A DNA stretch of 64,000 nt, taken from Vibrio hannami. Lineage in GTDB: Bacteria > Pseudomonadota > Gammaproteobacteria > Enterobacterales > Vibrionaceae. Within the stretch, counting starts at the first letter, position 1. Each line of letters starts with the position of its first letter. The notes under the pieces are model-generated. The model was given only the letters and a program-made list of their open reading frames with translations, was not told where the DNA came from and searched no databases. Below are positions 54,972 to 62,457 of this stretch, in pieces. The DNA is taken from positions 744,001 through 808,000 of the forward strand of contig NZ_JARQZP010000007.1 in assembly GCF_029589055.1 (NCBI RefSeq). The letters run 5' to 3'. Both the position numbers and the translations under genes were made by a program.

Positions 54972-55625
54972 TTAACTATCAAGGAAATGATAATTATCTA
55001 AAAATTCGATAAATTGTTTTGATACTTCTTTCCAGTGCGATAAGTGCATTTCTCTCGCTCCTGTTGCGTCTCTATTCTCAATCGCGTCGACTAATCTATT
55101 GTGCTCTTCGATTGAGTCCCATGGTAAAGGTCTGAGTTTTATAACAATATCTTTGCAGCGCTTGTTTTGCTCATTATATTTTCTGGCTGTTTCTATTAAT
55201 CTAGAATTTCCAGTATATTCAAATATTGTCTCGTGAAACTCTCTGTCGTGTTCAGCCCATTGAAAAATATCTTTATTTTCAAGAGCTACCTGCATTAAAG
55301 ATGTATATTCTCTTAACTTATTTATCTGATCTTCAGTTAGAGTATGTTGAATACACAATTCAATTGCCGTTACTTCCAAATGCGCTATCAGTTCGTATAG
55401 CTCTTCAACATCCCTTCTTGACATTGCACAGATTCTTAGACCGTGTCTTGGGTGAAGTTTAATCAGTCCATCTTCCTGAAGTCGAAGTAGGGCTTCTCGA
55501 ACTGGTGTTCGGCTAAAGCCACAAATTTCTACGGCGTCTTCTACTAGTAATTGTTCGTTGATTCTAAATTTATTCTCTAGAATCATGGACTTAAGTGTTC
55601 CGTAAGCTTGTTCTGATAACTTCAT
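54972..55625 (-). CDS. GntR/FadR-subfamily regulator of the sugar cluster
   Basis: 217 residues. N-terminal GntR winged helix (INEQLLVEDAVEICGFSRTP, VREALLRLQEDGLIKLHPRHG) and C-terminal FCD effector domain (~80-210) with the metal-binding His/Asp set (DREFHETIF, EEHNRLVDAI, REMHLSHW). It stands at the head of the minus operon and opposite the plus operon, so it most likely controls both from the 431-base intergenic region. Effector unknown, perhaps a phosphorylated sugar intermediate. Confidence 0.92.
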   Translation of the reverse strand: MKLSEQAYGTLKSMILENKFRINEQLLVEDAVEICGFSRTPVREALLRLQEDGLIKLHPRHGLRICAMSRRDVEELYELIAHLEVTAIELCIQHTLTEDQINKLREYTSLMQVALENKDIFQWAEHDREFHETIFEYTGNSRLIETARKYNEQNKRCKDIVIKLRPLPWDSIEEHNRLVDAIENRDATGAREMHLSHWKEVSKQFIEFLDNYHFLDS

Positions 55626-55703
55626 TTTTCTTTCTACCTACATCCGTATGAGTGTGCTTATTACCTCTATTATAGCCCTAGGCCATGTGTCTTCTGCTAA
55701 TCA

Positions 55704-55842
55704 TACGCTAATAAATTTTTTAATTTATTCGTTAAGTTGAGGAGATTATAGATTAGCCAATCACTTTTAAATTTGAAGTTAATCACGCTAATAAACGTTT
55801 TTATAATAAATATTAACGTACAAAAAAAGTACGTTAATATTT
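55704..55842. promoter_or_regulatory. Divergent control region with inverted and direct repeats
   Basis: In the AT-rich 431-base gap between gntR and the rpiB-like gene: AAATATTAACGTAC (55808-55821) and GTACGTTAATATTT (55829-55842) form a perfect 14-bp inverted repeat around seven A; AATAAATT/AATTTATT (55710-55729) is a second one; ACGCTAATAAA occurs twice (55704-55714, 55785-55795). A smaller palindrome TAACGA-A-TCGTTA lies at 56028-56040, just before the plus-operon start. These are the candidate sites for the GntR protein; which is used cannot be told. Confidence 0.55.
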
Positions 55843-56056
55843 TAAATAGATCTTATAATTATCAAATGTAATTAATTATCTGTTATTAATTTAATTATTA
55901 CTGGATCTATTGTGTATATTATTAACTTACGTATTTTTTAATGTATAAAATAAAATATATTTCGTGATAAACCTCAAATAGCTGCTCTTTTTAATTGTCC
56001 TAAATAATTAAATTAATCTAGTTTAATTAACGAATCGTTATATTAACAAGGGCGAG

Positions 56057-56518
56057 ATGATCATGAATATAGCTATTGGCTGTGATGATGCAGCTGTTGA
56101 AATGAAAGAAACTTTAAAAAACTACTTATCTTCTTTAGGTTACGAATATACAGATTACAGTGATGCTGTAGATGGCGAATCTAATTTATATGCAGATGTC
56201 GCGGAAAGAGTTGCTCGCGCAGTTGCAGATAATAAGCATGAAAGAGGAATGCTTATTTGTGGCACCGGAATAGGTGTATCAATTATGGCAAACAAGGTTC
56301 CCGGAATTAGAGCGGCGCTTTGTCATGACGTTTTTTCTGCTGTTAGAGCGAGAAAAAGTAATGGCGCACAGATTATCACCATGGGTGCCAGAGTTATCGG
56401 TCCTGAACTGGCAAAAACCATTTTAAAAGCATGGATGGAAGCTGAGCAGATCGATGAGTCATCCCTGCCAAAAGTAGAAAGAATCATGCAGTTAGAAAGC
56501 GCAATACAAGCTAGTTAA
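56057..56518 (+). CDS. RpiB/LacAB-family sugar-phosphate isomerase (EryI/DerI-like)
   Basis: 153 residues, ribose-5-phosphate isomerase B family. Active residues: GCDDAAVEMK at the N-terminus, catalytic Cys in CGTGIGVSIMANK (~66) and His in CHDVFSAVRARKSNGA (~100). In erythritol pathways an RpiB homologue (EryI/DerI) converts D-erythrulose 4-phosphate to D-erythrose 4-phosphate, and the presence of an EryH-like gene three genes away makes that role likely here. First gene of the plus operon, 11 bases before dhaK. Two in-frame ATGs (56057 and 56063) are possible. Confidence 0.85.
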   Translation: MIMNIAIGCDDAAVEMKETLKNYLSSLGYEYTDYSDAVDGESNLYADVAERVARAVADNKHERGMLICGTGIGVSIMANKVPGIRAALCHDVFSAVRARKSNGAQIITMGARVIGPELAKTILKAWMEAEQIDESSLPKVERIMQLESAIQAS

Positions 56519-56529
56519 CGAGGTGAACA

Positions 56530-57528
56530 ATGAGAAAGCCAAAGAAATTAATTAATAATCCGGATGCAGTAGCCAAAGAACAGTTTGATGGATTTATGGT
56601 AGCCGCACCACATATGGAACAAGTGGGTTCGGTGACGGCAGCCATCCGTAAAGATTTTAATCCAGCTAAAGTGGCTATCGTAACTGGTGGTGGTGCAGGC
56701 CATGAACCTATGTACGGCGGTTATGTTGGTGAAGGTCTTGCTGATGCGGTTGCTGTTGGTGATGTCTTTGCTGCACCTTCTCCAGACATTATTACCGATG
56801 CTTGTAATGCGTTGAACCCGGAAAACGGTGTGATATTCGTATACGGCAACTATGCTGGTGACAATATGAACTTCGATATCGCAGCTGAGTTACTCGAAGA
56901 TGACGATATTAAGAGTCACACAGTTAGAATCAATGATGACGTTATCTCCGCGCCAAAAGAGAATGAAGTTGAGCGACGTGGTATCGCAGGTGCTTTGTTT
57001 GTACTAAAAGCAGCAGGTGCAGCAGCCCAGTTGTACGCAGAGTTCGACGATGTTGTTGCTGCAACAGAGAAAGCGCTGAAAAACACAGCATCAGTTGGTC
57101 TGGCGCTAGGCCCATGTGCTATTCCAAGAAATGAAAGCTTCAACTTTGATATCGCAGACGACGAACTGGAAATCGGTATGGGGCTTCATGGCGAGCCAGG
57201 TGTAGGTAAATCGAAATTATCGACAACCGATGAAACGGTACCTCAGCTAATGGATAGATTGGTTGAAGAGTTGGAGCTGGAATCTGGTGACAACGTTTGT
57301 GTCCTGGTTAACAACCTTGGTTCTTCTACCCAGATGGAATTGTTGATTGCTAATCGCGCGGTAAGCAATTACCTGGCTGAAAAAGGTATTGGTATTCACG
57401 ACAGCCTGGTGGGTGGATATTGCACATCGCTGGAAATGTCTGGTTACTCTATTTCGTTGTTTAAACTCGATGACCAGCTTACCCGTCTTTACGACAACCC
57501 ATGTCACTCTTTCGCTCTAAGGAAATAA
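56530..57528 (+). CDS. DhaK-family ketose kinase subunit (second copy, no DhaM)
   Basis: 332 residues, DhaK domain: pocket loop TGGGAGHEPMYGG (~52) and the substrate His in GLHGEPGVGKS (~220). It is clearly diverged from the DhaK at 24643, and no PTS DhaM gene accompanies it, so with the next gene it should form an ATP-dependent kinase like the L-erythrulose kinase (LerK) or triokinase families. Probable reaction: ketotetrose to ketotetrose 1-phosphate. Starts 11 bases after the rpiB-like gene with an AGGTG ribosome site. Confidence 0.9.
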   Translation: MRKPKKLINNPDAVAKEQFDGFMVAAPHMEQVGSVTAAIRKDFNPAKVAIVTGGGAGHEPMYGGYVGEGLADAVAVGDVFAAPSPDIITDACNALNPENGVIFVYGNYAGDNMNFDIAAELLEDDDIKSHTVRINDDVISAPKENEVERRGIAGALFVLKAAGAAAQLYAEFDDVVAATEKALKNTASVGLALGPCAIPRNESFNFDIADDELEIGMGLHGEPGVGKSKLSTTDETVPQLMDRLVEELELESGDNVCVLVNNLGSSTQMELLIANRAVSNYLAEKGIGIHDSLVGGYCTSLEMSGYSISLFKLDDQLTRLYDNPCHSFALRK

Positions 57529-57530
57529 CA

Positions 57531-58166
57531 ATGAACACACGTGAAACAATTGAAATGATGCAACTGGTCGCTAAAGGAATGGTCGCGAGCGAACCAATGT
57601 TAACTAAGTATGATCAGACTATTGGTGATGGTGACCATGGTTTGGGTATAGAGCGTGGTTTTAGCAATGTAGTAGCGTTGCTCGACGACAACTTTTCGGC
57701 AAGTGATGTCGGCGATGCGATGGTAAAAATCGGTACAAAACTTATGTCGACAATGGGTGGTGCTTCTGGTGCGATCTTCGGGACGCTTTTCAGAGCAGGC
57801 GGCAAAGCGATTAAAGGTGAAGAGCAACTAACGACTGAAGTGCTTGCCAGATTTTTAGAAGCGGGCCTAGAGGGTATCTCCAAGCGAGGCGGTGCAAGTG
57901 AAGGCGCTAAGACCATGATAGACGCACTTGCGCCAGCAGTCAGAAAAGCACAGGAACTCAGCAGTGTTGAGTTTGATGAAGCAATCGTGGGCGTGACAGA
58001 AGCGGCAGAAAACGGCGTGGAAAAAACCAAAGATATGATTGCGACAACAGGTAAAGCAAAAACCCTTGGTGAACGCTCACTTGGTCATCCAGATCCGGGT
58101 GCAATATCAATGTCTCTAATTCTGAAGTTTATGGCTGAGTACTGTCATTCAAAGGTAGCAGCATGA
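57531..58166 (+). CDS. DhaL-family ketose kinase subunit (second copy)
   Basis: 211 residues from the ATG at 57531, which has AAGGAA seven bases upstream; the frame begins earlier, inside dhaK. Nucleotide-binding Asp cluster DQTIGDGDHG (~27-36), GGASGAIFGTLF and GERSLGHPDPGA. Paired with the DhaK two bases upstream; its end overlaps the Tpi-like gene by four bases (ATGA), so translation is coupled. Confidence 0.9.
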   Translation: MNTRETIEMMQLVAKGMVASEPMLTKYDQTIGDGDHGLGIERGFSNVVALLDDNFSASDVGDAMVKIGTKLMSTMGGASGAIFGTLFRAGGKAIKGEEQLTTEVLARFLEAGLEGISKRGGASEGAKTMIDALAPAVRKAQELSSVEFDEAIVGVTEAAENGVEKTKDMIATTGKAKTLGERSLGHPDPGAISMSLILKFMAEYCHSKVAA

Positions 58167-58951
58167 AAACATCCAGCGGTAAAAAACTATGGATCGGTTC
58201 TAGCTGGAAAATGAACAAGACCTCTTCAGAGGTGGAGAGGTTTTGTGAGCAAATTCTACCAGTACTGAACGATTTGCCTGATCAAATCCAGAGCTTTCTG
58301 ATCCCGCCATTTCCTTACGCACAGAAAGTTGCTCAGGAGCTAGAAAGCGTAACAACCCGTATTGGTGTTCAGAATATCTGCTGGGCAGAGTCAGGGCCTT
58401 TCACGGGTGAAGTCTCTTGTGCGATGGCAAAAGATATCGGTGCGAGTATTGTTGAGATTGGTCACTCAGAGCGCCGTTACTGGTTCGGTGAAACCGACGA
58501 TACGGTAAACAAAAAGGTCAGGGCTACGCTCGACAGCGGGCTAAGTCCACTCGTTTGTGTTGGTGATACAGCCGATGAAAAACAGTGGGGTGTGTCGGTA
58601 GAGTCGATTGTTCGTCAGGTTAAAATCGCGCTTTACGGTATAGAAAAAGTTGAGCTTGGGCGTGTGTTAGTTGCCTATGAACCTGTATGGGCAATTGGCG
58701 AGAACGGTATTCCGGCAACACCTCATGAAGCAGAAGAGGGGCTGAAAGCTATTTATGATGCGCTTGTGTCCGTGTATGGAGAACTTGATGCAAACAAAGT
58801 AACGCTTCTCTATGGAGGAAGTGTTCATCAAGATAACGCAGAGGAGCTTATTCAACAGCCGACCATCGATGGGTTGTTTATCGGTCGTGCAGCCTGGCAA
58901 CCGGAGGGCTATGCCGAAATTTTGTCAATCGCTTCCCGATATACTAGCTAG
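58163..58951 (+). CDS. Triosephosphate-isomerase-like protein, EryH/LerI type (L-erythrulose-1-phosphate isomerase)
   Basis: 262 residues, TIM fold with the catalytic set intact: Lys in SWKMNKT, His in EIGHSERRYWFGE, Glu in YEPVWAIGENGIPA, and the phosphate loop YGGSV. Features that differ from housekeeping TpiA and match EryH of Brucella and LerI: LWIGSSWKMNKT at the N-terminus, the ENGIPA loop 6 in place of TGxxA, and IDGLFIGRAAWQPEGY at the end. EryH converts L-erythrulose 1-phosphate to D-erythrulose 4-phosphate, the substrate of an RpiB-type partner such as the one at 56057. Overlaps dhaL by four bases. A third isomerase follows 10 bases later. Confidence 0.85.
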   Translation: MKTSSGKKLWIGSSWKMNKTSSEVERFCEQILPVLNDLPDQIQSFLIPPFPYAQKVAQELESVTTRIGVQNICWAESGPFTGEVSCAMAKDIGASIVEIGHSERRYWFGETDDTVNKKVRATLDSGLSPLVCVGDTADEKQWGVSVESIVRQVKIALYGIEKVELGRVLVAYEPVWAIGENGIPATPHEAEEGLKAIYDALVSVYGELDANKVTLLYGGSVHQDNAEELIQQPTIDGLFIGRAAWQPEGYAEILSIASRYTS

Positions 58952-58961
58952 GAGGTGCAGT

Positions 58962-59810
58962 GTGAAAGATAACTTTTCCATCAGTACGGTCGCATACTCC
59001 GGTTATCCTATCGATCAGGCACTTGATTCGATAAGTTCACTGGGTGTGAAAAACATTGAGTTGGCATTGATTCAGGGGGCTGTTCATGGACTGGATGAAG
59101 ATGGTATCTCTGAGGAGTATGTTCGTTATATTCGCAGGTTATTGCTTGAAAGAGGCATGCGTTGTACCTCTTTAGCAGCTCATTGCGATATGAATCTGGA
59201 TAACTGTGAATCGTTGCTGCTAAAACGAGTCCAGTTAACCAATATGCTCGATTGTCCCAGGTTGATTTTGTATGCGCCAAGAGATTGCAATCTGTCTGAC
59301 TTTCAGAGTAAAGCTCAGAGTGCGATTCGTGCAGCAGAGGGTTTCAGCATCCAAATTCTCATTGAGAATGTTGGCGACCAGAAGCCTTATATGCTCAATG
59401 ACTCTGATGACTTTGAGGTAGTGAAAGGTGAGTGTAAATCAGCAGCCTTAGGTATCAACTTTGACCCGGGCAACCTTGCTTCACATCGTCCAGAAAATGA
59501 CCTGTTGTTCGACAGTATAAGAAGTCTCAAGTCGGCAGAACATATCCATATCAAAGATCTTCATCTTGATGGAGAAGATTATCACTTCTGCGCGATAGGT
59601 GAGGGGATATGTGAATATCCGGCTCTGTTTGAATACGCTTTAATAAACAACGAGATGCCGTTCTTTAGCATTGAAGCGCCATTTTCATTGATTCGAAAAA
59701 GGGATGGCAGCGCAGTTCTCAAGCCCGTATCTGAAGTACCTTCTTTAGCAGAGATAGAAGATAAGTTGGGTCGGTCGGTACAGGTAATAGAAGAGTGTTT
59801 CAGCTTTTAG
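58962..59810 (+). CDS. Sugar isomerase/epimerase, TIM barrel (second copy)
   Basis: 282 residues, xylose-isomerase-like AP-endonuclease-2 fold: LIENVGDQKPY (Glu), GINFDPGNLASHRP (Asp/His), HIHIKDLHLDGEDYHF (His) and a late FFSIEAPFSL. I set the start at the GTG 58962 because an AGGAGGT ribosome site lies directly upstream; the frame is open to 58812 but the earlier part is antiparallel noise inside the Tpi-like gene. Last gene of the plus operon. May isomerise the free sugar or an epimer before the kinase. Confidence 0.85.
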   Translation: MKDNFSISTVAYSGYPIDQALDSISSLGVKNIELALIQGAVHGLDEDGISEEYVRYIRRLLLERGMRCTSLAAHCDMNLDNCESLLLKRVQLTNMLDCPRLILYAPRDCNLSDFQSKAQSAIRAAEGFSIQILIENVGDQKPYMLNDSDDFEVVKGECKSAALGINFDPGNLASHRPENDLLFDSIRSLKSAEHIHIKDLHLDGEDYHFCAIGEGICEYPALFEYALINNEMPFFSIEAPFSLIRKRDGSAVLKPVSEVPSLAEIEDKLGRSVQVIEECFSF

Positions 59811-59830
59811 TGTTTGCACGCTTGATTAAA

Positions 59831-59873
59831 AATAATCCTGTGTATCAGTGATAGCCCGATACACAGGATTATT
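59831..59873. terminator. Bidirectional terminator of the plus operon
   Basis: AATAATCCTGTGTATC (59831-59846) and GATACACAGGATTATT (59858-59873) are perfect 16-base complements around an 11-base loop, with A tracts upstream and TT at the stem end. It separates the convergent isomerase and 59902 genes. Confidence 0.88.
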
Positions 59874-59901
59874 GGTGGGGGATTTATCTTAACGATTTAT
59901 C

Positions 59902-60444
59902 TCAGCGTCGAAGCTTTCTTCTTTCAACGATGACCGTAGAACAAGGTACTGAGCCAGTCGTTGTTTGTTTTACCTGAACACTTAGTTTTGGTAGTGCAGA
60001 CTTTATCTGTTTAACCAGCTTTAACGAAGATTCTTCGTCAATGAACTCGACAATCGTGACGTCGTAACGGTTGCGCTCTATTGCTTTTACCAGTTTTTCG
60101 TACTGGAACGAGTGACTCCAGTTCACCGTCGTATCTGAAGAGATAACCAGGTTTGGTGCTGCGTTAAAGAAAATAAAATCAAGTACATCTGATTTATACA
60201 CCTTGCTTATCGCCGGATAGGTTTCGGCAATCTGGTGTCGTGCTTTGTTGCCACTGTAAACAAGAGTGATATTGAATCGGCTGCTCAATTGAGACGCTAC
60301 AGAAGCGTTGCCACAGAAGATAACCTGTTGGCTTGCCACGTTTACCAGATGTTCATTAATACGCTGCTCGATATTGCTCTTTACAAACAGGTTGTTAGTA
60401 AGCCTAGTGCTGCTTTCTTCTTTTAAATAGCTAAATTCACTCAT
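59902..60444 (-). CDS. Unknown protein behind a sigma-54-like promoter
   Basis: 180 residues, soluble, no signal peptide. A strand-loop-helix start (VIFCGNASVASQLSSRF) followed by FNITLVYSGNK and later FFNAAPNLVISSD hints at an alpha/beta nucleotide-binding-like fold, but I do not recognise a family and no catalytic motif stands out. Monocistronic: perfect terminator on one side and a 310-base gap on the other, which contains the sigma-54-type promoter 53 bases before its start. Confidence 0.65.
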   Translation of the reverse strand: MSEFSYLKEESSTRLTNNLFVKSNIEQRINEHLVNVASQQVIFCGNASVASQLSSRFNITLVYSGNKARHQIAETYPAISKVYKSDVLDFIFFNAAPNLVISSDTTVNWSHSFQYEKLVKAIERNRYDVTIVEFIDEESSLKLVKQIKSALPKLSVQVKQTTTGSVPCSTVIVERRKLRR

Positions 60445-60496
60445 AGTTCACATCCTTAAAATTCAACTAATGAAACATTGGTAACGTATGAACTAA

Positions 60497-60513
60497 TACA
60501 ATTAGCGTGCCAC
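60497..60513 (-). promoter_or_regulatory. Candidate sigma-54 promoter
   Basis: Minus strand TGTGGCACGCTAATTGTA contains TGGCACG-CTAA-TTGTA, matching the consensus TGGCACG-N4-TTGCA at all but one position with exact spacing. It lies 53 bases upstream of the 59902-60444 gene. I see no obvious activator palindrome around it. The rest of the 310-base gap is non-coding and must also hold the promoter of the plus-strand dehydrogenase gene. Confidence 0.6.
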
Positions 60514-60754
60514 AAATGGAGAAAAGTTATTTGGTGGTTCATTTTGTCCATTTTTTGATGACTAGGGATTGGTGCTGGAGTGATTTTGATTTTTAGGTTA
60601 ATAACTCTGCATAAATATTCATTATGGGGAATTTATCTCTGCTCTTTAATGGTACGATCTGCATCAAAATGGGGCAGGGGAGCACAGGTTAATATGGATA
60701 GTTGAGTATAGGCTTGGCAGAAAGCACGTCACCACGGAGAACGAGGAATAACGA

Positions 60755-61915
60755 ATGATCAAAATAAAGACAGAAACCAGCAGTAAAGTGATTATCGGTG
60801 AGAATTCTCTGCTCAAGGTTTTTGATGAGTTACCATCAGGGGCCAAGAATATCGCTCTTGTTACAGGTAGTCATTTTGTTTCAAGTGCCAGCTATGCTCT
60901 GCTTGAACAGCAGTGCCGCGATCTTAAAATTAAACTCAACCGTTTTGTTGTGAGCGCTGAACCTAGAGTTGAAGTTGTAGACTCGATTGTTGACTCGCTG
61001 GAAGAGCCTCAAGATCTTGTTTTGGGTATCGGTGGTGGTAGTGCTCTCGACTGTGCAAAAGCTGTTGCGGCGATGCTTACTTCTGAAGGAGGCCTCGAGC
61101 GTTATCTGGAAGGGATTGGTGATTTAGTGCCTTTACCGAGAAAGGTGCCGTTTTACGCCATCCCTACGACTTCGGGAACAGGTAGTGAAGCAACAAAAAA
61201 CGCCGTGTTCATAAAGCAAGGTAAAGTTAGCTATAAGAAGTCGATTCGTCATGATTCTTATATTCCCGATGTGGTTATCCTTGATCCTCTCTTAACTTTA
61301 GGTTGCCCGCCTTTGGTCACCGCGGCTTGCGGTTTTGATGCAATAGCACAACTACTTGAGGCATATATCTCAACAAAAGCGACTAAATATACTGACGAAG
61401 CGTGTCTTGAAGGCTTGCAACATGCATTTGATGTGTTCCCTATCGTTTGCAATGATTTAGCCAGAGATATTCAGGCAAGAGAAAAAATGGCTATCGCATC
61501 TTTCTTAAGCGGTGTTGGGTTAGCAAATGCTGGCCTGGTTAATGTTCATGGGATTGCAGGTCCCATTGGTGGCGAGATTGATATCCCGCATGGCGTTGCG
61601 GTTGCGATGATTTTCCCTGAAACCTTACAACTTATCGTGGAAAAATTGCCTTCTGAGTGTATTACGCGTGAAAAGCTCGATAGGTTAGTTGATCTGATTT
61701 CAGATGAAAATGACACTTTAATCAAACTCCAGGGCAGTCACAAACTTATCGAGTTTCTTAAGTTATCGCGAGAGAAATACCTTCCAGGAAGCCTATCGGA
61801 CTATGGTATAACCGCTGCTAATATCGCGAGAATCGCCAAAGAGAGTGCAGATAAGAACTCTCCGGTTCACCTATCAGAAAGCGAGATAATAGCGTTGCTG
61901 GAGAGTCGTTGTTAG
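60755..61915 (+). CDS. Iron-containing alcohol dehydrogenase family protein
   Basis: 386 residues, group III Fe-ADH fold: nucleotide loop GIGGGSALDCAKAVA (~93), substrate region TTSGTGSEAT, and metal site residues Asp in FDAIAQLLEAY, His in VHGIAGPIGG and His in DIPHGVAVAM. The position that is His in most family members (D-A-x-x-H) is Gln here, as I recall for one subfamily of these enzymes. Substrate unknown; polyol or aldehyde. GAGGAATA precedes the ATG. Monocistronic with a hairpin after it. It could oxidise a polyol to the ketose used by the 56057-59810 operon, but nothing in the sequence proves it. Confidence 0.88.
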   Translation: MIKIKTETSSKVIIGENSLLKVFDELPSGAKNIALVTGSHFVSSASYALLEQQCRDLKIKLNRFVVSAEPRVEVVDSIVDSLEEPQDLVLGIGGGSALDCAKAVAAMLTSEGGLERYLEGIGDLVPLPRKVPFYAIPTTSGTGSEATKNAVFIKQGKVSYKKSIRHDSYIPDVVILDPLLTLGCPPLVTAACGFDAIAQLLEAYISTKATKYTDEACLEGLQHAFDVFPIVCNDLARDIQAREKMAIASFLSGVGLANAGLVNVHGIAGPIGGEIDIPHGVAVAMIFPETLQLIVEKLPSECITREKLDRLVDLISDENDTLIKLQGSHKLIEFLKLSREKYLPGSLSDYGITAANIARIAKESADKNSPVHLSESEIIALLESRC

Positions 61916-61964
61916 GTCTTTTGAGTTTGCTTATATAGTGTGCTGCTGGATATTTAATAAAAAT

Positions 61965-61996
61965 ATTTCTGTTTCTTATATATGAGAAACAGAAAT
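61965..61996. terminator. Hairpin after the Fe-ADH gene
   Basis: ATTTCTGTTTCT and AGAAACAGAAAT are perfect 12-base complements around an 8-base loop, 50 bases after the stop. No good T tract follows. The rest of the 303-base gap to the next ORF is AT-rich and appears empty. Confidence 0.6.
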
Positions 61997-62218
61997 AGTC
62001 TCTAAAATATTTGCAATTAATATTTATGTAATAAAAGTGTGAGTGCATAAATTGTTCGTATATTGAACAGGTTGTGTTTGTTTACCTCGTTTTATCCTAA
62101 TTATTATCTAGTTTTTTATTCTTACTTTTGTTTTTTAACTAGTGATTTAGACTATTTTGACGTTTCGAATATCCATTCCTATGTTTAATTACCACTTCAA
62201 AAACATGGGGAAATTCTG

Positions 62219-62431
62219 ATGAAAAGAAACAGTAAAGGTTACCGCCTACAGTTGATCAAAGAGACCGTGGAAAGACAGCGCCGCAGGCAAAGTGAAGACC
62301 CCATGACCCAACACATTGACCAGTTGTTGACAGAGAGACCAGAGATTAAAAACGACCTCACCTCGCACCATTTTTCTGGACACCACTTCGATCAGGAAAT
62401 CGGTGGTTGGGTTAGTGACAGATGGCACTGA
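62219..62431 (+). CDS. Small basic protein, unknown
   Basis: 70 residues, highly charged: an Arg/Lys-rich helical N-terminus (ETVERQRRRQSED), then a His-rich end (SHHFSGHHFDQEIGGWVSD). GGGGA lies seven to eight bases before its ATG. It converges on eutC with 26 bases between. I do not recognise it; a frame this long with a clear ribosome site is probably real but could be chance. Confidence 0.55.
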   Translation: MKRNSKGYRLQLIKETVERQRRRQSEDPMTQHIDQLLTERPEIKNDLTSHHFSGHHFDQEIGGWVSDRWH

Positions 62432-62457
62432 ACATCAGTATCTGGCCCTGAATTACA

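Noticed and set aside
58812..58961. Longer N-terminus for the second TIM-barrel isomerase
   Set aside because: It reads the Tpi-like gene in another frame; the AGGAGGT site fixes the start at the GTG 58962.
61258..61452. Minus-strand frame inside the Fe-ADH gene
   Set aside because: Shadow of the conserved metal-site region; no independent coding signs.
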